From contig NZ_JAYDZX010000002.1 of NCBI RefSeq assembly GCF_035607535.1, positions 434,001-498,000 on the forward strand: a DNA stretch of 64,000 nucleotides, read 5' to 3'. The position numbers and the translations under genes are program-made. Source of the DNA: Salinimicrobium sp035607535 (lineage in GTDB: Bacteria > Bacteroidota > Bacteroidia > Flavobacteriales > Flavobacteriaceae). The notes beneath the pieces were generated by a model. The model was given only the letters and a program-made list of their open reading frames with translations, was not told the DNA's origin and made no database searches. How positions within the stretch are numbered: the stretch's first letter is position 1; each line of letters begins with the position of its first letter. Positions 1 to 8,093 of this stretch are shown piece by piece.

Positions 1-1
1 C

Positions 2-556
2 ACTGCCTTAAAAAATAAGCTGCACGGAGAGAAAACCTTGGGGAAACCATCTAAAACAGTATATCATTCTTTGAATCGCTCTTTAAAAGCTGTACAAAAA
101 GAAATCAAGATCCTGGAGGACCGCCTGATGGAGATCGTCAAAGAAGAACAACAAAAACAATTGACCCTTCTAAAAAGTATTCCAGGAATGGGCAGTAAAA
201 CAGCCATTATGCTAATTGTCCTGACCGATGGATTTTCCAATTTTGAAAATGCCAGGCAACTCTGTAGCTATACAGGGATTACACCAACGTTACGAGAGTC
301 CGGGACCAGTGTGAGAGGCCGTAGCCGGATAACCAAGATGGGAAATGCAAAGCTTAGGAATCTCTTATTTATGTGCAGTTTTTCGGCCTGCAAACACAAC
401 AAAGCCTGTAAGGAGATCTATGAACGCATTATAGCAAAAGGTAAAAGTAAAAAGTTGGCTCTTATCGCTGTATGTAACAAGCTACTGAAACAGGCATTTG
501 CTATCGCTAAATCAGGTCTGCCTTATGAGGAAAATTTTGTTTCGAAATTAGCGTAG
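2..556 (+). CDS. IS110-family transposase, C-terminal part (5' end outside the window)
   Basis: The reading frame is open from the first bases of the window to the stop at 556, so only the C-terminal 184 residues or so are seen. The visible part has the Transposase_20 layout of IS110/IS1111 elements: a helix-hairpin-helix stretch (SIPGMGSKTA) followed by YTGITP, SGTSVRGRS, ITKMGNAKLR and an alpha-helical tail (KKLALIAVCNKLL). The N-terminal DEDD (RuvC-like) domain must lie upstream of the window. The gene ends 27 bp before the first cassette boundary at 584, in the place where a cassette recombination site would be expected. Members of the IS1111 group are known to insert into integron attC sites, which fits this position, but the left end cannot be seen. 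Whether the element is intact is unknown. Confidence 0.85.
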   Translation, partial: TALKNKLHGEKTLGKPSKTVYHSLNRSLKAVQKEIKILEDRLMEIVKEEQQKQLTLLKSIPGMGSKTAIMLIVLTDGFSNFENARQLCSYTGITPTLRESGTSVRGRSRITKMGNAKLRNLLFMCSFSACKHNKACKEIYERIIAKGKSKKLALIAVCNKLLKQAFAIAKSGLPYEENFVSKLA

Positions 557-600
557 AGAACTTGTTTTTTAACTCAGTTCTTTGTTGTGCCCAGTATTTT

Positions 601-1266
601 TTAGGTTCTAAATAAGACCTTTCCTTTAATATTATTTTTATCAAGAAGTCCGAAATATCTAGAATCATAGGAATCTCCTCTGTTATCACCTAAAACAAAG
701 TATTTTCCTTCTGGAATTACTAGTGGTCCAAAGTTGTCTCTATTCCAATTCTCACTGTATTTATTTGCGATTTCTTGCTCTTCAACAGATTTGTCGTAAA
801 TCAGTTCTTCAAGGTTCAGGGAATTTGCAAAATTTCTATTCACTGCAACCATAAAAGTATCGATATAAGTCAAATGAGCCGATTGATACGAGTGAAAAAC
901 TTGATCCGAATCCTTTATTTGCAAAAACTTACTTTTTGGCACCTTATACTGTCCTAACGTTTTCTCTTGATCCTCTTTTTGTCCGTTAAGAAATACAACT
1001 CCATTTTTTATTTCGACTGTATCACCCTCTTTTCCGACTGCTCTGAAGACGACAGGACCTGGAAAATTCTCCATCTCGAAAATTATTATGTCATCATTTT
1101 TAATTTCAGGAATATTGGATATGAAAACAGTGCTACCTTGTTGAATAGCAGGTTCCATTGTATGGGTTACCATATTATACCAGTTAAACAATCCGGTGCT
1201 TTTAATTATAAATAGAAAGAGAACAATTAAGGTAATAACTACCGCAGCTTTTTTAGTTGTATACAT
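601..1266 (-). CDS. Signal peptidase I-like membrane protein, apparently inactive (cassette 1)
   Basis: The 221-residue protein has one N-terminal membrane segment (about residues 8-25) and the S26 signal peptidase fold signatures, ending with GDNRGDSYDSRYFG (box E). The two catalytic positions are changed. Box B reads HTMEP, putting Thr36 where the Ser of SMEP is expected. Box D reads VVFRAVGKEGD, putting Phe74 where the catalytic Lys of KR is expected. It is therefore probably not a working leader peptidase; it could bind preproteins or be a decaying copy. Leader peptidases normally free exported proteins at the outer face of the inner membrane. The cassette is bounded by GTTGTGCCCA (584) and TGGGCACAAC (1302). 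The start is the ATG 37 bp from the boundary. Confidence 0.8.
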   Translation of the reverse strand: MYTTKKAAVVITLIVLFLFIIKSTGLFNWYNMVTHTMEPAIQQGSTVFISNIPEIKNDDIIIFEMENFPGPVVFRAVGKEGDTVEIKNGVVFLNGQKEDQEKTLGQYKVPKSKFLQIKDSDQVFHSYQSAHLTYIDTFMVAVNRNFANSLNLEELIYDKSVEEQEIANKYSENWNRDNFGPLVIPEGKYFVLGDNRGDSYDSRYFGLLDKNNIKGKVLFRT

Positions 1267-1299
1267 TTATTTAGGTTAAGTTTTTTTAATATTGGGCAC

Positions 1300-1422
1300 A
1301 ACGTCCCGAATAACGCAAGTTGCGGATTGGGAACTCGAATTTATCTCTTAAAGACTACTTTTTAAAAGTAGTCAAAAATGCCATTTTTTAGAGGTATTCC
1401 GCAATTTGTGTTATTCATTGTT
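1300..1422 (-). repeat. attC-like site 1 (arm family B)
   Basis: 123 bp from AAC to GTT. The outer arms are AATAACGCAAGTTGCGG and CCGCAATTTGTGTTATT. On the minus strand it closes cassette 2 (gene 1434-1835) and joins it to cassette 1. It contains AAAAATGCCATTTTTT in its loop region. Confidence 0.75.
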
Positions 1423-1433
1423 GGCAACTGGGT

Positions 1434-1835
1434 TTACTCACTTCTTACTGATCCGTTACAGGCATCCAATTCTTCAACACCTAACCAGGCTCTCAAAGTT
1501 TCTGTTCTGTTTTCAGTCAGTTCTTTTAGGTAAAATGCGCGACACATAGGTAACATTGAGCCATAATGATTTCCCGGATAGGCTGGGAATTTCATATTCA
1601 ATTCGGCGTCTCTGAATTGGACCCATAAGCGTTGTGCTTTTTTAAGATTTTCTATAAAAATTGAATCTTTTTTAAAGTCAGTCAGAATTTGATTATAAAC
1701 CTCATTTAATTCTTTGTCCGCGTTTTTAAACAATTCGTTTGCATCCCGACTCATCTCGGCCTGGGTCTGTGCAAAGCAGTCAAAAGTTAGAAGTAAAAAT
1801 AGAATCAGGATAAGTTTTTTCATTGTTTTCAGCAT
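1434..1835 (-). CDS. LprI-like (DUF1311) exported protein (cassette 2)
   Basis: 133 residues. The N-terminus is a signal peptide ending near CFAQ, so the mature protein is periplasmic or outer-membrane facing. The mature part has the DUF1311/LprI pattern: a helical DANELFKNADKELNEVY stretch, LKKAQRLWVQFRDAE, and a C-terminal CRAFYLKELTENRTETL. LprI of mycobacteria inhibits lysozyme; in this phylum the role is not established. An in-frame ATG at 1823 (MKKLILIL) is an equally good start and gives a cleaner signal peptide. Cassette ends are GTTGGCAAC (1420) and GTTGCCAAC (1853). It is the only gene of its cassette. Confidence 0.75.
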   Translation of the reverse strand: MLKTMKKLILILFLLLTFDCFAQTQAEMSRDANELFKNADKELNEVYNQILTDFKKDSIFIENLKKAQRLWVQFRDAELNMKFPAYPGNHYGSMLPMCRAFYLKELTENRTETLRAWLGVEELDACNGSVRSE

Positions 1836-1850
1836 TTCCAGCTTGTTGCC

Positions 1851-1973
1851 AACTAAGCGTGCTATGGGCAGTGCCTGGTTTGTATTATTTCCTGATTAAG
1901 TTAATCTATTGATTTAAACTATAACCATCCTCTTGTCCTTTACTTCCTCCAGGCATTGCCTATAGCTGCAGTT
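1851..1973 (-). repeat. attC-like site 2 (arm family D, copy 1)
   Basis: 123 bp from AAC to GTT. The arms are GCTATGGGCAGTGCCTGG and CCAGGCATTGCCTATAGC around an AT-rich loop. It is identical to sites 4 and 8 and moves with the non-coding cassette on its high-coordinate side. Confidence 0.75.
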
Positions 1974-2299
1974 AGATGCAGTTTAGATTACCGATCCTAA
2001 TTTATGCTGCTTGAAACCAAAAGGGGATTACCTATATCATAGATTATGGGATAGTCCCATTTGGGGTCCGAAGCAACAACTGCAGGACCAAAAAGGATGG
2101 ATTTTCCCCAGAATTTTTATCCTTTTTTTCCACTAACTTGTTCAAGGATCCCGATTTCTACACGTTTTAAAAAATAAATTTTTACGCTTCGAAATCGGGA
2201 TCCTTGAACTAAAGCATCTGACCCATCCAATCCAGCCGTTTGGTTCCGCTCTTCGGATTCATGCCGAGCAAGGCCCGGTAAGATCAATTGCACTTTAAC
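1974..2299 (-). repeat. Non-coding cassette 3, copy 1 of a three-copy cassette
   Basis: About 329 bp with no convincing gene. Together with site 2 it forms a 449 bp unit found again at 5263-5711 and 7516-7964. It holds a perfect 19 bp inverted repeat (2140-2158 and 2191-2209, GTTCAAGGATCCCGATTTC and its complement) around a 32 bp loop. A GTG-initiated frame of 58 residues (2117-2293, minus) covers the hairpin; the hairpin limits what it could encode and I do not call it a gene. A structured RNA is an alternative. Confidence 0.7.
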
Positions 2300-2421
2300 G
2301 GTTACGGTTATGGACAAGTAGCGGGAATAGGGACTCGGATTTGTCGGCTTAACTTTTTGTTTCTTGGTTTTCTAAATTATACTTTTTCCGCAAAAGCCCG
2401 CTATTTGCTATAACCGATGTT
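2297..2421 (-). repeat. attC-like site 3 (arm family C)
   Basis: 125 bp from AAC to GTT. The arms are CGGTTATGGACAAGTAGCGGG and CCCGCTATTTGCTATAACCG. It closes the restriction-modification cassette on the minus strand; that cassette begins GTTGTGCGC at this end. Confidence 0.72.
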
Positions 2422-2443
2422 GTGCGCTGGCTCTTTCACGAAT

Positions 2444-3595
2444 TTATTCTGTGACGAGAATTGAAACCGAATTTATTTTATATGCTCCCTCTAGACCTCT
2501 GTCTTTAGAATAATAATATTTAATGGTATTTATATCGTCTTTAATTATTGAATCTAATTTTTCTTTGACTTTTTCCTCAATTAATTCCAATCTTCCTTTT
2601 AAAGGACGTGCATCTTCAAATGAATTTTTAAAGGCAAGAAAAACAAAAAATCGATTATTATTTTTGAACAATCTTTCACCCTGGAATTTATAGTTCCACC
2701 ATTCCACAGGTAATAAATTTTCTTCAATTTCTTCAATCATTTTATTACGTTCCTTCGTAATATCTTCAACGAAATTTTTCAATTCATCATTTTGTTCTGC
2801 CAATATTTCGAGCATTTCAATTTTGCTCAATCCTCCATAATTGGGTAGGTCTAAATCTCTTTTATATTCTTTATATTTTTCCTTTATAATTTCTTGTTCT
2901 GAAGGATTGTCTTCTATTGAAAAAGAATCGTGAGATTCCTCTGGAGAATCAATAATACCTTTTTTATGTAGATCAAAATAGTCATCGGATATATGAGTGA
3001 TTTTAAGATCAAAGGGAATTATCTTATCACCTTTTTGAACTAGAAAATCAACAAATTTTATCTTTCTAAGAGTAGGAATTACATTAGGGTGGTCATTGAA
3101 GATGTGTTCGATCAGGTCATTAGTAACTTGATTGTAATATTGCCAAAGAAGATAACCTTTGATTCGATTTTCTAATAAATCATCTATTTTTTCTTCTAGA
3201 TCATTTTTGTCTTTAATCGTCTTATCCCTTACTAGTTCTTTCGCGGTATCATTTAAATTGTCATTTCTGATACCACATTTAACTTCACCGAAATCTTTAA
3301 TAATATCAGGTAGATATTCTTCTTGTTCCTTTCTACTTTCTTTTACCTTTGGATATTCTGTTTTTATATATTCGATGATTTCTTCATTAGTGATCTTTGA
3401 GTCAAATAACTTTTCGTAGAAATCTTCAAATTTTCCTTTATTAACTTCTTCTCCCGTATGTTTCTCAATTAGTTCTTTTAGATGATCCCTATCTAAAGAT
3501 CTAATTAAAAGATATCTTGAGAAATTATCTTTGGTTTGAAGTTCGAATAAATCTGTTGCCTTGTTTTCAAATTCTCGGTGTAGGTTTTTAAACAT
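2444..3595 (-). CDS. Probable type II restriction endonuclease, PD-(D/E)XK type (cassette 4)
   Basis: 383 residues, rich in Lys and Glu, no signal peptide or membrane segment, so cytoplasmic. The stretch FVDFLVQKGDKIIPFDLK (residues 181-198) fits a PD-(D/E)XK nuclease core, with Asp183, Asp196 and Lys198 as candidate metal and catalytic residues; residues before it are helical. It begins 13 bp after the stop of the DNA methyltransferase gene, in the same direction and within the same cassette, which is the main reason to call it the partner endonuclease. The cleavage site cannot be read from sequence. It might instead be another nuclease-like accessory protein. Confidence 0.62.
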   Translation of the reverse strand: MFKNLHREFENKATDLFELQTKDNFSRYLLIRSLDRDHLKELIEKHTGEEVNKGKFEDFYEKLFDSKITNEEIIEYIKTEYPKVKESRKEQEEYLPDIIKDFGEVKCGIRNDNLNDTAKELVRDKTIKDKNDLEEKIDDLLENRIKGYLLWQYYNQVTNDLIEHIFNDHPNVIPTLRKIKFVDFLVQKGDKIIPFDLKITHISDDYFDLHKKGIIDSPEESHDSFSIEDNPSEQEIIKEKYKEYKRDLDLPNYGGLSKIEMLEILAEQNDELKNFVEDITKERNKMIEEIEENLLPVEWWNYKFQGERLFKNNNRFFVFLAFKNSFEDARPLKGRLELIEEKVKEKLDSIIKDDINTIKYYYSKDRGLEGAYKINSVSILVTE

Positions 3596-3608
3596 AAATA
3601 AAGTAGAT

Positions 3609-5225
3609 TCAGGAATAATTCACTGCTGTTTCGTATTCGGAAATCCATTTCCGATCTTCAGTGAATTTAAATTGTTTGGTTAGTATATTTAATACATTGA
3701 TATTTCCAATGAGTATTTTTTCCTCAAAAATCATTCGCATTATTTTTAAAAAAATCTGGTTAGTATCCAATGATTTTTGAGATAACCATTCTTTGATTTT
3801 ATTAATAAACAAAGCCTCTAATTCCTCATCAGTTTTAATTTTCGCTTGAATACTTGGAGCTTTTTGTAAAGTAACTAAAACATCTCCTTTTATACTTTTT
3901 AATCGATTAATTTGCCGAGGTGTAAAAGATTTTTGAACCAGCCATTCATAGTCAACTAATTCAAAGCCATTGTTAATGCACGCATTTGTAATTGCTTTCC
4001 ATTCTAGCCCACTTAAAGAATGATATGTAAGGGAAAAATATCCTTCAGGTTTTAAAACCCTTCGAATTTCTTGAAACGCAAGGTTTATATCTTGCTCGAA
4101 GGCGGTAACATCCTTTTGTCTTTCCTTACTGTCAGTAATTACTATTTCTTCCTTATAATCTGGATTTAGTTGAAGCCACGAATTCCAAATAATACTTTGC
4201 TCAAAATATGGAACTGCTTCACCATAGGGAGGATCGGTAAATATATAATCAATTGAATCGTTCTTTAGATTTAAATTTTTCGCATCATTCTGCAGCACAG
4301 TATATGAGTTTTCGTATTTGAATAAATCCAGTGAATCTGTATTTGAGAAATATGAAAGATAATCTTTCTTACCATTTACAATTTTTTTAAATCTGTTCTC
4401 GAAATATTGCAAAACATTGTTCTCTAAATACGTTTCTCCAATATAAAACCCAGTCATCCAGGCACCAGGGGCCATAGGTCCTCGTGATTTTATAGGTGGC
4501 ACTAATCTAGAACAATTGGCAAGATTAGCCGTAAATGCAACTTTAAGTAAATCTTTCTCTCTACCGGTGGATTTCTTTTCTATTAAGTGCAAAAGCTTCG
4601 AATGACAGGCTAAAGTTCTTTTTGTGAATAAATCTGCAACAGTCATATCCTTTTTTGCAGATATTCTGGAATTCTCAATTAATTTATTTTGAGGAAACCA
4701 ATCTTCGATTGATTGAGATTCTTCAAATTCTAAATACTTATTAACTTCAGAACTATCTAAGTTAATTTCAATAGATCTTCTGTCTTGGTTTCTTTTTATT
4801 TTTCCTTTGATAGGAACATCATTTTTGTCTCTGAGAACTGTAATTAACTGAACATTTTCTCCCTGATATCTCCACGAATACCATTTATTTACAAAAGGGA
4901 TAAACTCTTTCTTAATTTTTGCCCATTGAACTTGGAGTTTATCTAAGTCAATATCTTTTTCTAATAATTGTTGATTTATAAAATTTGCTATTGGATTTAA
5001 ATCGTTAGAAATTACATTTCTATTAAGTAGATATGCTTCACAAGCAAAAACTCCATAACCAGAAAAAGGATCCAAAACCGTATCACCTTCTTCTGAGAAT
5101 TTTTCAATTAATCCCTTTAAATTACTGGATGGCTTTTTTCCCCAGTATTTATGCATTTCGTATCTATTTCTCTTCTGCTTCAATTCCTTTTTCTTTTTTG
5201 TAAAGATACTAATTAGATTAATCAA
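3609..5225 (-). CDS. DNA methyltransferase, N6-adenine or N4-cytosine (cassette 4)
   Basis: 538 residues. Motif I (AdoMet binding) is LDPFSGYGVF at residues 51-60, followed by SNDLNPIA. Motif IV (catalytic) is DPPYG at residues 331-335, followed by RRVLKPEGYFSLTYHS. The roughly 270 residues between the two motifs are where a target recognition region would sit. The product should methylate adenine-N6 or cytosine-N4 in a specific DNA site and protect the host from the endonuclease encoded 13 bp downstream. The annotated start is TTG, 38 bp inside the cassette boundary at 5263; an ATG at 5156 is an alternative that removes a basic N-terminus. The whole operon fits between matching cassette ends GTTGTGCGC and GCGCACAAC. 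Confidence 0.85.
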   Translation of the reverse strand: MINLISIFTKKKKELKQKRNRYEMHKYWGKKPSSNLKGLIEKFSEEGDTVLDPFSGYGVFACEAYLLNRNVISNDLNPIANFINQQLLEKDIDLDKLQVQWAKIKKEFIPFVNKWYSWRYQGENVQLITVLRDKNDVPIKGKIKRNQDRRSIEINLDSSEVNKYLEFEESQSIEDWFPQNKLIENSRISAKKDMTVADLFTKRTLACHSKLLHLIEKKSTGREKDLLKVAFTANLANCSRLVPPIKSRGPMAPGAWMTGFYIGETYLENNVLQYFENRFKKIVNGKKDYLSYFSNTDSLDLFKYENSYTVLQNDAKNLNLKNDSIDYIFTDPPYGEAVPYFEQSIIWNSWLQLNPDYKEEIVITDSKERQKDVTAFEQDINLAFQEIRRVLKPEGYFSLTYHSLSGLEWKAITNACINNGFELVDYEWLVQKSFTPRQINRLKSIKGDVLVTLQKAPSIQAKIKTDEELEALFINKIKEWLSQKSLDTNQIFLKIMRMIFEEKILIGNINVLNILTKQFKFTEDRKWISEYETAVNYS

Positions 5226-5262
5226 CCTATTTTAGGAAATAACAAAATTAGAGCTTGCGCAC

Positions 5263-5385
5263 AACTAAGCGTGCTATGGGCAGTGCCTGGTTTGTATTAT
5301 TTCCTGATTAAGTTAATCTATTGATTTAAACTATAACCATCCTCTTGTCCTTTACTTCCTCCAGGCATTGCCTATAGCTGCAGTT
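5263..5385 (-). repeat. attC-like site 4 (arm family D, copy 2)
   Basis: 123 bp, identical to sites 2 and 8. It closes the second copy of the non-coding cassette and joins it to the restriction-modification cassette. Confidence 0.75.
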
Positions 5386-5711
5386 AGATGCAGTTTAGAT
5401 TACCGATCCTAATTTATGCTGCTTGAAACCAAAAGGGGATTACCTATATCATAGATTATGGGATAGTCCCATTTGGGGTCCGAAGCAACAACTGCAGGAC
5501 CAAAAAGGATGGATTTTCCCCAGAATTTTTATCCTTTTTTTCCACTAACTTGTTCAAGGATCCCGATTTCTACACGTTTTAAAAAATAAATTTTTACGCT
5601 TCGAAATCGGGATCCTTGAACTAAAGCATCTGACCCATCCAATCCAGCCGTTTGGTTCCGCTCTTCGGATTCATGCCGAGCAAGGCCCGGTAAGATCAAT
5701 TGCACTTTAAC
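5386..5711 (-). repeat. Non-coding cassette 5, copy 2 of the three-copy cassette
   Basis: Same sequence as 1974-2299, with the 19 bp inverted repeat at 5552-5570 and 5603-5621. The identity to the other copies stops at CTTTAAC, after which the neighbouring site differs (GTCTCG here, GGTTACG at copy 1). That is where integron-type recombination would cut. Confidence 0.7.
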
Positions 5712-5831
5712 GTCTCGTATAAAAACAGTGCGGCGTTTGCCGGCGATGATTTTCCGCAGGAAAATCAGACGCAGCAAGTACACACAGACTTTCGATTCGA
5801 GACTAAGATAGCATTGTTTTTATACGTTGTT
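5709..5831 (-). repeat. attC-like site 5 (arm family A)
   Basis: 123 bp. The outer arms are GTATAAAAACAGTGC and GCATTGTTTTTATAC. The inner stem is a variant (TTTGCCGGCGATGATTTTCC); most family A sites carry GATTGTCCGCAGGACAATC there. The next cassette begins GTTGCCAAA. Confidence 0.75.
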
Positions 5832-6249
5832 GCCAAATGCACCGCACGTCCGAGTGAGCCGTTTCGCTCTTCAATCCGCTGCTTTTAGCTTTTAAAACTT
5901 TTATTTTCTTACCTCTCAAAAAGGGCAATTTTGCGTTCTTTTATTTTTCTCCGTGCGAGTGAAAAAGTCCGTTGTATTCTTCTTTTTAAATCAATTTACC
6001 TTACTTGTAAAAATGATATTCAAGCTTCTATTTTTTTTCATCTGAGTGAGAAAGTCCGCTGTATTTTATTTTAAACTCTATCTATCTTATGTGTCGAAAA
6101 TGATATTTTTAGCTTCTTTTTATTTTCCGGCTGAGTGAGTAGTCCGTTGCGATTTATCTTTTAAAAATCATTTTTTCTTTCCTTCCAAAATGGCATTTTA
6201 AAGGTCAGATTTTTTTCTCGTTTTGTTTGTCAGCGGTGTTTTTGGCAAC
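5832..6249 (-). repeat. Cassette 6: no gene seen, degenerate tandem repeats
   Basis: About 420 bp without a convincing open frame. It holds repeated blocks of roughly 90-110 bp built on the pattern GAGTGAGnAAGTCCG, then a run like TTTTAAA, then CTTACCTCTCAAAAATG and ATATTTT. It starts GCCCGTCC-like and ends TTTGTCAGCGGTGTTTTTGG, as do the related cassettes 11, 16, 18, 20 and 21. Cassette ends are GTTGCCAAA and TTTTGGCAAC. Confidence 0.65.
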
Positions 6250-6368
6250 GTCCCGTATAAAAACAGTGCGAGCTGGCAAGCTTGATTGTCCGCAGGACAA
6301 TCAGGCGCTGCAAGCGAGCACGGACTTTCGAATTGAGACTGGCTTAAGCATTGTTTTTATATGTTGTT
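6247..6368 (-). repeat. attC-like site 6 (arm family A)
   Basis: 122 bp with the apical hairpin GATTGTCCGCAGGACAATC. The next cassette begins GTTGTGAGAC at 6366 and ends GTCTCACAAC at 6700. Confidence 0.78.
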
Positions 6369-6420
6369 GTGAGACGTCTTTTTGTTCTACAAGGCCAGAT
6401 AAACTTTCTTCATTCAATTT

Positions 6421-6639
6421 CTAATTTTTATTACTAAAGAAAACAACGGCACTTAGGCTGTCTCGCTCTCGCCGAAGATCCGATAAGGAGTCCGTCAGTT
6501 TGTTGATCAGGACATCTTTTGTGACAAGTTCATTTTCGAGTTTAGAAATTTCTTTTTTCTCCTTACTTTTTGAGCAACTGGTCAGCAGCACTAAAAATAG
6601 AGCAAATAAAACGCGTGGGTATTTTTTTACATTTTCCAT
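6421..6639 (-). CDS. Small lipoprotein with coiled coil (cassette 7)
   Basis: 72 residues. A short basic N-terminus and hydrophobic stretch end in a lipobox (LLTSC, Cys at about residue 22), so the protein should be lipidated and anchored in an envelope membrane. The mature part, roughly 50 residues, is charged with a heptad-like pattern (EISKLENELVTKD, LINKLTDSLSDLRRERDSL) and probably forms a coiled coil. No family recognised. It is the only gene in a cassette bounded by GTTGTGAGAC and GTCTCACAAC. The ATG lies about 60 bp inside the upstream boundary. Confidence 0.75.
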   Translation of the reverse strand: MENVKKYPRVLFALFLVLLTSCSKSKEKKEISKLENELVTKDVLINKLTDSLSDLRRERDSLSAVVFFSNKN

Positions 6640-6697
6640 TTATATTGGGCTTCTCGTTGTTAAGTAATATTAATGATCAGGTTTTTAGATGTCTCAC

Positions 6698-6819
6698 AAC
6701 GTCCCGTATAAAAACAGTGCGAGCTGGCGAGCTTGATTGTCCGCAGGACAATCAGGCGTTGCAAGCGAGCAGGAAGTTTCGATTCAAGAGATGCTGGAGC
6801 ATTGTTTTTATATATTGTT
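6698..6819 (-). repeat. attC-like site 7 (arm family A)
   Basis: 122 bp with the apical hairpin GATTGTCCGCAGGACAATC. The next cassette begins GTTGTAAA and ends TTTACAAC. Confidence 0.78.
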
Positions 6820-6872
6820 GTAAACTGGGCTTTTCCAGTTCCAATTCTATGACCTTTTCGCCAAGGTTTTTA

Positions 6873-7439
6873 TCATCGGTTTTCTAAGTGGATCTGAAAA
6901 CCTAAGCCTACAAAGAAATCCTTAAACTCAGAATCAAACAACCCGTCTCTTTTTGAAGTTGTATCAGTATAATTCAATGATAGCTCTAAGCCTACACTAC
7001 TGTTAAAAAATAGAACACCTCCAGTACTTAATCCAAATCTTGTTGAGGTTCTATCGCCATTTATTTTACTCAACCCCGTGCTGTATAAAAAATTGGCCTC
7101 ACTAAAAAGGTTGATAAGGTTTTCTGACTTCAGAAAATAATAGCGCACAAAGGGTCCAATACCCAGTGACCAGTTGCTGTTATTTCTTTCTGGTGGATTA
7201 GAAAACCCTATCCCCATATCTAAACCAACAGCAAATTTATCCATCAAAAAATATCCTATATTAGGATCCAATGCAATACCTGTTGCCTTACTCTGAATTT
7301 CACGTCCCGAAGTATCTTCTGATATGGCGGTCGAAGAGGTAAAAGACCCGCTCCCACCAACTATCCAGTTTCTTTCCGTAATCTGGGCATTTAAGGTTAA
7401 AGAAGTGGCTAATATCACCAATAAAAATAATGTTCTCAC
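6873..7439 (-). CDS. Outer-membrane beta-barrel protein (cassette 8)
   Basis: 188 residues. A signal peptide ending near LNAQ is followed by alternating hydrophobic and polar strands rich in Gly, Ser and aromatic residues (WIVGGSGSFTS, FAVGLDMGIGFS, WSLGIGPFVRYYF, VGLELSLNYTDTT, FVGLGFQIHLENR). This is the pattern of small eight-stranded outer-membrane beta-barrels common in Bacteroidota. No enzymatic motif. The start is GTG. The cassette is 0.7 kb, bounded by GTTGTAAA (6817) and TTTACAAC (7518). Function unknown. Confidence 0.75.
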   Translation of the reverse strand: MRTLFLLVILATSLTLNAQITERNWIVGGSGSFTSSTAISEDTSGREIQSKATGIALDPNIGYFLMDKFAVGLDMGIGFSNPPERNNSNWSLGIGPFVRYYFLKSENLINLFSEANFLYSTGLSKINGDRTSTRFGLSTGGVLFFNSSVGLELSLNYTDTTSKRDGLFDSEFKDFFVGLGFQIHLENR

Positions 7440-7515
7440 TAGATAATTGTCTTATTGGTTTATATAAATAGGAATTCAGATTTAATATTTAAATATATTT
7501 CTTTGCCTTGTTTAC

Positions 7516-7638
7516 AACTAAGCGTGCTATGGGCAGTGCCTGGTTTGTATTATTTCCTGATTAAGTTAATCTATTGATTTAAACTATAACCATCCTCTTG
7601 TCCTTTACTTCCTCCAGGCATTGCCTATAGCTGCAGTT
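7516..7638 (-). repeat. attC-like site 8 (arm family D, copy 3)
   Basis: 123 bp, identical to sites 2 and 4. Confidence 0.75.
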
Positions 7639-7964
7639 AGATGCAGTTTAGATTACCGATCCTAATTTATGCTGCTTGAAACCAAAAGGGGATTACCTAT
7701 ATCATAGATTATGGGATAGTCCCATTTGGGGTCCGAAGCAACAACTGCAGGACCAAAAAGGATGGATTTTCCCCAGAATTTTTATCCTTTTTTTCCACTA
7801 ACTTGTTCAAGGATCCCGATTTCTACACGTTTTAAAAAATAAATTTTTACGCTTCGAAATCGGGATCCTTGAACTAAAGCATCTGACCCATCCAATCCAG
7901 CCGTTTGGTTCCGCTCTTCGGATTCATGCCGAGCAAGGCCCGGTAAGATCAATTGCACTTTAAC
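7639..7964 (-). repeat. Non-coding cassette 9, copy 3 of the three-copy cassette
   Basis: Same sequence as 1974-2299 and 5386-5711, with the 19 bp inverted repeat at 7805-7823 and 7856-7874. Confidence 0.7.
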
Positions 7965-8083
7965 GTCCCGTATAAAAAATAGTGCGAGCTGGCGAGCTTG
8001 ATTGTCCGCAGGACAATCAGGCGTTGCAAGCGAGCACGACCTTCGATTCAAGACAGGCTTGAGCATTTTTTTTATACAGTGTT
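7962..8083 (-). repeat. attC-like site 9 (arm family A)
   Basis: 122 bp with the apical hairpin GATTGTCCGCAGGACAATC. The next cassette begins GTTGCCCACA and ends TGTGGGCAAC. Confidence 0.78.
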
Positions 8084-8093
8084 GCCCACAGTA

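Noticed and set aside
2117..2317. Protein repeated in three places (also 5529-5783 and 7782-8066)
   Set aside because: Each version has a different N-terminus read from the neighbouring site. Only a 58-codon GTG frame lies inside the cassette, and it reads across a perfect 19 bp inverted repeat. I treat the cassette as non-coding.
5700..5888. Plus-strand open frames over the family A sites (also at 6227, 6570, 8540, 11926, 13397, 14555)
   Set aside because: They share the same peptide text because they translate the repeated palindrome; they cross cassette boundaries and have no independent support.
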